In this document: piece by piece, positions 5,414 through 5,694 of the stretch
Position numbering within the stretch: position 1 is the first letter of the stretch
How the letters are laid out: every line of letters starts with the position of its first letter
Assembly (NCBI GenBank): GCA_019414325.1
Contig: DXMG01000060.1
Span: forward strand, 1 to 5,694
Length of the DNA: 5,694 nt
Source of the DNA: Collinsella sp.
GTDB lineage: Bacteria > Actinomycetota > Coriobacteriia > Coriobacteriales > Coriobacteriaceae
Direction: 5' to 3'
Translations under genes and position numbers: made by a program
Notes under the pieces: generated by a model
What the model saw: only the letters and a program-made list of their open reading frames with translations
What the model was told of the DNA's origin: nothing
The model's database searches: none

Positions 5414-5524
5414 GAAATGATCTGGGACGGGGATTAAAAAATCATTCCCGGGCGCCGCAAAGTAGTCTTTTTGGAACGGGGATCATTAAATGATTTTTTA
5501 TCCCCGTCCCAGAATAATCATTTC
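5414..5524. repeat. Long imperfect inverted repeat between the tRNA-ligase-like gene and the next gene
   Basis: The left arm 5421-5446 pairs with the right arm 5489-5513 over 25 bp with one bulged T (5434/5435). An outer 7-bp extension, GAAATGA (5414-5420) with TCATTTC (5518-5524), is separated from it by four unpaired bases on the right. The centre (5447-5488) holds a second GGAACGGGGAT (5473-5483), which can also pair with ATCCCCGTCCC (5500-5510) with one mismatch, so two exclusive folds are possible. ATCAT-TAA-ATGAT followed by a T run (5482-5499) is a weak terminator-like hairpin. The element begins 18 bases after the upstream stop and ends just before the next gene's ribosome-binding site. 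It may end the upstream transcript, be a mobile palindrome, or both. Confidence 0.7.
5456..5481 (+). repeat. Second copy of the 26-bp dispersed repeat, inside the inverted repeat
   Basis: This stretch matches the reverse complement of 2526-2551 at 25 of 26 positions. It carries AAAGTAGT-N5-TGGAACG, but here the TAG (5463-5465) is not in the frame of the upstream gene and closes no recognisable gene. It keeps the same transcript-sense orientation relative to the neighbouring gene as the copies at the DUF3267 and queH stops. Confidence 0.7.
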
Positions 5525-5527
5525 GGT

Positions 5528-5537
5528 GGAAGGAAAG
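5528..5537 (+). promoter_or_regulatory. Ribosome-binding site for the last gene
   Basis: The purine run GGAAGGAAAG contains AAGGA ending 7 bases before the ATG at 5542, good spacing for that start. It lies directly after the long inverted repeat. Confidence 0.65.
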
Positions 5538-5541
5538 ACGG

Positions 5542-5694
5542 ATGTCCAAGCCGCGTCGTCGTAAGCAGAAAAAGCAGGTCAAGGCCGAGTTCAAGCTCAG
5601 GCAGTTTGCCGCCACCGAGCTTTCCGACCAGCTTGCCGCCCTTCCCTGCGCCGCCGATCTGCCGCGCTTTATGGTCGACACGGTCGCCGGCGCC
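5542..5694 (+). CDS. N-terminal start of an unrecognised basic protein (3' partial)
   Basis: An open frame starts at ATG 5542 behind a good ribosome-binding site and runs to the window edge without a stop, giving 51 residues. The N-terminus is very basic (MSKPRRRKQKKQVKAEFKLR), with 11 Lys or Arg in the first 20 residues. It continues QFAATELSDQLAALPCAADL, which looks like ordinary soluble, helix-prone sequence. No signal peptide or membrane segment is seen. A basic tail like this often contacts nucleic acid or the ribosome, but that is only inference from composition and I do not recognise the family. It is the same strand as the tRNA-ligase-like gene, 146 bases downstream, with a large inverted repeat between them, so independent transcription is possible. 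Confidence 0.75.
   Translation, partial: MSKPRRRKQKKQVKAEFKLRQFAATELSDQLAALPCAADLPRFMVDTVAGA

Noticed and set aside
5442..5681. A 79-codon minus-strand frame across the long inverted repeat
   Set aside because: It overlaps the start of the plus-strand gene at 5542, which has a good ribosome-binding site, and much of it is repeat sequence.

Overview
The window reads as chromosomal DNA of a high-GC, gut-associated actinobacterium of the class Coriobacteriia, most like Collinsella. This rests on the GC-rich coding style, the AAGGAG ribosome-binding sites, the style of the protein sequences and the short dispersed palindromes between genes. It is a recognition-based guess; no rRNA or other taxonomic marker is present.

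Layout. (1) 2-247 (+): the C-terminal end of an unrecognised protein, a charged helix ending in one membrane segment. (2) 248-616: a gene-free stretch between convergent genes, packed with four separate repeat or stem-loop elements. (3) 617-3111 (-): three same-strand genes read right to left: a membrane zinc-metallopeptidase-like DUF3267 protein, queH, and queA, with gaps of 61 and 64 bases. (4) 3112-3244: a divergent promoter region. (5) 3245-5395 (+): a large class I, methionyl-type tRNA-ligase-like protein with unusual signature motifs. (6) 5396-5541: an intergenic stretch filled by a long imperfect inverted repeat. (7) 5542-5694 (+): the start of an unrecognised, very basic protein that runs off the window.

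Function. QueA and QueH catalyse the last two steps of queuosine biosynthesis on tRNA: QueA builds epoxyqueuosine from preQ1-modified tRNA and SAM, and QueH reduces it to queuosine. Their adjacency is the clearest functional unit. The neighbouring tRNA-ligase-like gene is also tRNA-themed but is divergently transcribed, so a functional link is only suggested. The DUF3267 protein has no evident role in queuosine synthesis.

The most unusual part is non-coding. A short motif, AAAGTAGT-N5-TGGGACG, occurs three times in transcript sense with fixed spacing. Twice it contains the stop codon of a gene (DUF3267 and queH). The third copy, with one mismatch, lies downstream of the tRNA-ligase-like gene inside the long inverted repeat. 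A related unit, TCTGGGACGGGGAT, runs into the queH start codon and also forms the arms of that inverted repeat. No CRISPR array, insertion sequence, tRNA or rRNA gene was found.
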